Shown: positions 21,566 to 24,250 of the stretch, piece after piece | How the letters are laid out: the number at the start of each line of letters is the position of its first letter | How positions within the stretch are numbered: position 1 is the first letter of the stretch | Assembly: GCA_025997655.1 (NCBI GenBank) | Contig: BNUW01000019.1 | Coordinates: forward strand, 1-24,250 | From: Spirochaetia bacterium | GTDB lineage: Bacteria > Spirochaetota > Spirochaetia > Treponematales > Breznakiellaceae | Reading direction: 5' to 3' | DNA: 24,250 nucleotides | Translations under genes and position numbers: made by a program | The notes under the pieces: model-generated | What the model saw: only the letters and a program-made list of their open reading frames with translations | Databases searched by the model: none | Told to the model about the DNA's origin: nothing

Positions 21566-24246
21566 TGCGATATCCTCACCATTTGTATATTCTCGGTTTG
21601 TCCATCGTTAATTAGGCGTACCCCAAATTTAAACAAATCAGATATGGGTATTACCTGTATGGGCGGCTGAGATCCCGCAGCGTTTACCCCATACGTCCCA
21701 TCCGGTGTTTTTGCAATCGGCAAAATCGCTTCCGGCCCGGCCTCTCCCATGATACCGTCCTGGAGCGTCCCGCCCTGGGCAAACTTAAAACGGGTGGGCT
21801 TGTCTACTATACTGCCGGTAAATACACCGCCCTTTGCAAACGGCGCAGGTTTTTTGGGCATAGCTGCTATGAGTGATGCAATATTCAAGGCGCCCACTAT
21901 ACTGGCTGTTGCTATCCCGGCTATGCCCATGGGGCTAGGAGGCGGACCGTACGTTGCTATCGCCTGCAATATCGCCATGGCAATTTTTCCCGGAGCCTCT
22001 GAAACCTGTATAGCCCAATCAACCATAGCTTGTTTATACTCTATATCTGCGATTTCGTTTGCGGCTTTCTTTTCCGCCGCTAATTTATCCGCATCGGTTT
22101 TCTTTTGCAGGGCTTTTTGTTGATTATCATAATCCTGGTTTATCTTTAGCTCTTCCTGCCTGCGCTGCTCCGCATAGATAATATCGGCGTCCATGGAGTC
22201 AAGGGCGGCCTGCATAGAGGCTTCCAGGCCCTCCGCGCTGGTAGTGGCTATGAACCCCGCCGCCTCAAGTGCAAGGTTCCGCTCCTCCTCGATGCGGGCG
22301 GTTTCCTTTTCATACCACTCGTCAATAACGGCGGTCATTTCTTCAAGTTCTTTTTGTATCGCCTCTTTTCGCTCCTCGGCCTTTGCGTTTACCAGTTGAC
22401 TGGCCAGATCGGTGGCGGCCTTCGCTACCTCCATGACCATTGTAATGACTTGTTCAGCCTCTTTAGCATCTTCTTTTGCCTTTGTTGTTGTACCTTTAGC
22501 ACTCCCCCCTGTCTTTTCCATTCCTTTGGTAATTTCGTCAAAGTTTTCGAGTAATGCTGCCCGTTCTTCTTCTTTTGCGGAAATATATTCCTTAGAACCA
22601 ATAAGCGCTTCCCGTTCCCGTTCCCGCTGTTTTAACATTAACTGGTTTTCAAGTTCTATCGCTTTTATTGTCTCGCCGTTTTCAGAGGCTTTGGTGATCT
22701 CGATTCTTGCAAGAGCGTCTTCCTGGCTGTTTAATAAATCATCTCGGGATTTTTGTACTTCCTTTAAGGCTTTTTGATTAGCGTCTTTCATTCCCTGGGT
22801 TATGGTGTCATAGCTCTTGAGCATGTAATCAGCGGCTTTTTTGTTACCGTTCGCCAGTGCCTCTTGGTATTCTTTAGAGGCAACGAGTGCCTCTCTTCCC
22901 CGCTTTCTTTGATAATCAATAAGCGTGTTTTCTAATTCTACGGCGTGTTGTATCTGGTTGTTTTCCATGGCCCTGGCAACTTCAATATCCTTCATAGTTG
23001 CGTATTGCTCTGCCATGAGGTCTTTTAGTTCTTGAGAGTAACTGACATCTTCTTTCTTCCCCGCCACAATGGCGGCCTGGGTATTATATGATTTATATAA
23101 TATCTCCCAATCTTCCTCTAATAAATTATTTTCGGAAATAAGATTCCCCAACGTATCCCGAGCGGTAACGTGTGCCGCTTTATCAGCTTCTTCTCTTTTC
23201 TTTGCAAGAGCGTTGATTTCAGTTTGCTGTCTGCCCTGGTCTTGCATGATTTTAAGAGTCGTTTCGTAATCAAGCTTATTTTTACGTAATGCTGCCTCTA
23301 GATCGGCCTCCGCCTTTTTTCGTGCGTTAATTATTTCTAATTCTTTATTTCCGGCTTTTTCAGATTCCTTTTTTAATTTACTTTCCTCTTCAAGCTGTTT
23401 TATTATTCCCTTGCTTGCATTTACCCGCGCAACTGTGGCGGTTATTTGTTTCTGAAGTTTGTTGTATATCTCACCCTCAAATATATTTTGTTCCTCTAGC
23501 GCTACTTTCTGATTAATTAATTCCGATAATAGCGTTTGATTTAATGAGAGATTCGTAGATTCATACCCTAAGCGATCCGTTTCCTGCTGGTTCAGGGCAA
23601 TGGCTAATTTTGCCTGGGCGTTAAGTGATCGCTCGTGTTGTTGTAATGTTTTTGCAATACTGTCGGCAATTTTTGCGTACTTTTCTTCTGCCTCAACAAG
23701 TTCTTTTTGTGATTGTACGGTATCCCTTAACCCGGGCGCTATTAAATCTACATACTTTCCCGCAAGGTCAAGATTTTTTACCCACTCAATCGCATGTCCA
23801 ACTGTGCCGGCCATGGCAGATTTTATTGCTTCCCATCCGGTGGCCTTTTTTTCTACATCAAGATAACGATCTGCATCTCCTAATGCTACCGATAATTCAG
23901 TGGACGCATCACGAATAGATTTTATTGCCGCCGTATGTTTTTCAGCATTTTCATTTGCCTCTTTTATACCGGCGCTAAACAGTTTAATTGCGCTGGTAAC
24001 TACTGCCATAATAATAGCAATGGGGCCAAACATACCGGCAAACTTTTTGCCAAAAGATTCCGCCGCCGTCCCTGCGTCCTTAAACCCTTTGGTAAACCCG
24101 GAAGTAAAACTTTTGGTTTGCGTATTAGCTTTTTGCGTAGTGGTGGTAACTTTATTTATAGATTTTTCAAGGTCAACAACTCCCGCCTTGGCCTTTGAGG
24201 TATCTGCTTTTATGCGTAGTTCAACTTCGGTATCCGTGGTACTCAT
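21562..24246 (-). CDS. phage tail tape measure protein, 894 aa
   Basis: Sets tail length and is ejected with the DNA. N-terminus: ELRIKADTSKAKAGVVDLEKSI, typical of tape measures, then a hydrophobic segment GPIAIIMAVVTSAIKLFSAGI (about 74-94). Residues 190-760 are almost wholly charged coiled coil. Two copies of a repeat are visible, IEVARAMENNQIQ at about 416 and IEITKASENGETIK at about 511, each followed by a similar ELEN, KR-REAL, SKEY pattern (period near 95 aa). A second hydrophobic stretch (about 766-794) precedes the diagnostic tail FAKGGVF, KFAQGGTLQDGIMGEAGPEAILPI. ATG 24246 lies four bases from the window edge, so its ribosome site is unseen and a longer form cannot be excluded. Confidence 0.9.
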   Translation of the reverse strand: MSTTDTEVELRIKADTSKAKAGVVDLEKSINKVTTTTQKANTQTKSFTSGFTKGFKDAGTAAESFGKKFAGMFGPIAIIMAVVTSAIKLFSAGIKEANENAEKHTAAIKSIRDASTELSVALGDADRYLDVEKKATGWEAIKSAMAGTVGHAIEWVKNLDLAGKYVDLIAPGLRDTVQSQKELVEAEEKYAKIADSIAKTLQQHERSLNAQAKLAIALNQQETDRLGYESTNLSLNQTLLSELINQKVALEEQNIFEGEIYNKLQKQITATVARVNASKGIIKQLEEESKLKKESEKAGNKELEIINARKKAEADLEAALRKNKLDYETTLKIMQDQGRQQTEINALAKKREEADKAAHVTARDTLGNLISENNLLEEDWEILYKSYNTQAAIVAGKKEDVSYSQELKDLMAEQYATMKDIEVARAMENNQIQHAVELENTLIDYQRKRGREALVASKEYQEALANGNKKAADYMLKSYDTITQGMKDANQKALKEVQKSRDDLLNSQEDALARIEITKASENGETIKAIELENQLMLKQREREREALIGSKEYISAKEEERAALLENFDEITKGMEKTGGSAKGTTTKAKEDAKEAEQVITMVMEVAKAATDLASQLVNAKAEERKEAIQKELEEMTAVIDEWYEKETARIEEERNLALEAAGFIATTSAEGLEASMQAALDSMDADIIYAEQRRQEELKINQDYDNQQKALQKKTDADKLAAEKKAANEIADIEYKQAMVDWAIQVSEAPGKIAMAILQAIATYGPPPSPMGIAGIATASIVGALNIASLIAAMPKKPAPFAKGGVFTGSIVDKPTRFKFAQGGTLQDGIMGEAGPEAILPIAKTPDGTYGVNAAGSQPPIQVIPISDLFKFGVRLINDGQTENIQMVRISQ

Positions 24247-24250
24247 TTTT

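Larger units (their letters stand above)
8809..24250. mobile_element. left part of an integrated tailed phage (siphophage-like prophage), truncated by the window
   Basis: From the tyrosine integrase at 8845 to the right edge every recognisable gene is of phage type or an orphan, and the orientation pattern is that of a prophage: integrase and small accessory genes on the plus strand, late tail and lysis genes on the minus strand converging on a shared intergenic terminator at 10960-11009. Tape measure, fibre and lysis-type genes are intact in frame, so the element is not visibly decayed. The long tape measure and the lack of sheath or contractile genes in view suggest a non-contractile tail. 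The left attachment site was not identified; it should lie between the lipoprotein promoter (8800) and the integrase start. Capsid, terminase and repressor genes are outside the window. Confidence 0.85.

Overview
The window looks like a chromosomal segment of a mid-GC spirochaete, most likely a Treponema of the termite-gut type. The basis is the gene set: an archaeal-type short cytidylate kinase with a GCGNT P-loop, a small outer-membrane barrel of the kind seen in Treponema/Borrelia, YicC and MurC. The genus call is inference; no rRNA or other marker is present. About 8.7 kb of host chromosome is followed by the left part of an integrated tailed phage that runs off the right edge.

Host part (1-8.8 kb). 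A 5'-truncated UDP-glucuronate decarboxylase gene is translationally coupled to an exported protein of unknown function. Then comes tRNA-Gly(TCC) with its own consensus promoter and an intrinsic terminator. On the minus strand lie a small zinc-knuckle protein with a Lys/Ala/Pro tail, a MutY-like adenine glycosylase lacking the Fe-S cysteines, and a cytidylate kinase. Divergent from these are a 4'-phosphopantetheinyl transferase and a small beta-barrel protein. Back on the minus strand are murC-yicC (4-bp overlap) and a DUF3298-type lipoprotein coupled to an RluA-type pseudouridine synthase.

Prophage left end (8.8-11.0 kb, plus strand). A tyrosine integrase with a consensus promoter comes first. 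Next is a self-contained 'moron' unit: a TTGACA-N17-TATACT promoter whose spacer is a perfect 15-bp palindrome sharing the 13-bp core of the Tn10 tet operator, an acidic 132-aa orphan protein, and a strong intrinsic terminator. Directly after that terminator is a lone 25-nt sequence resembling a shortened type I-C CRISPR repeat, followed by a small basic RHH/AT-hook-like DNA-binding protein. The layout recalls anti-defence loci, but no function is shown.

Phage late region (11.0-24.25 kb, minus strand, transcribed right to left). In transcription order: tape measure protein, a distal-tail-like protein, a baseplate/tail-tip-like protein preceded by a glycine-rich adhesin-like protein, and two tail-fibre proteins (401 and 1308 aa). 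The lysis-type cassette follows. It is a chain of genes joined by 4-bp ATGA/GTGA overlaps: a holin-like 126-aa membrane protein, a 145-aa protein with papain-like Cys/His spacing (candidate lytic enzyme), two tiny membrane proteins (25 and 43 aa, not previously called because of their size), and finally one 420-bp stretch that encodes two 138-aa membrane-associated proteins in different frames, started 5 nt apart. A minus-strand terminator at 10960-11009 ends the operon. Head, packaging and repressor genes and the right attachment site must lie outside the window.
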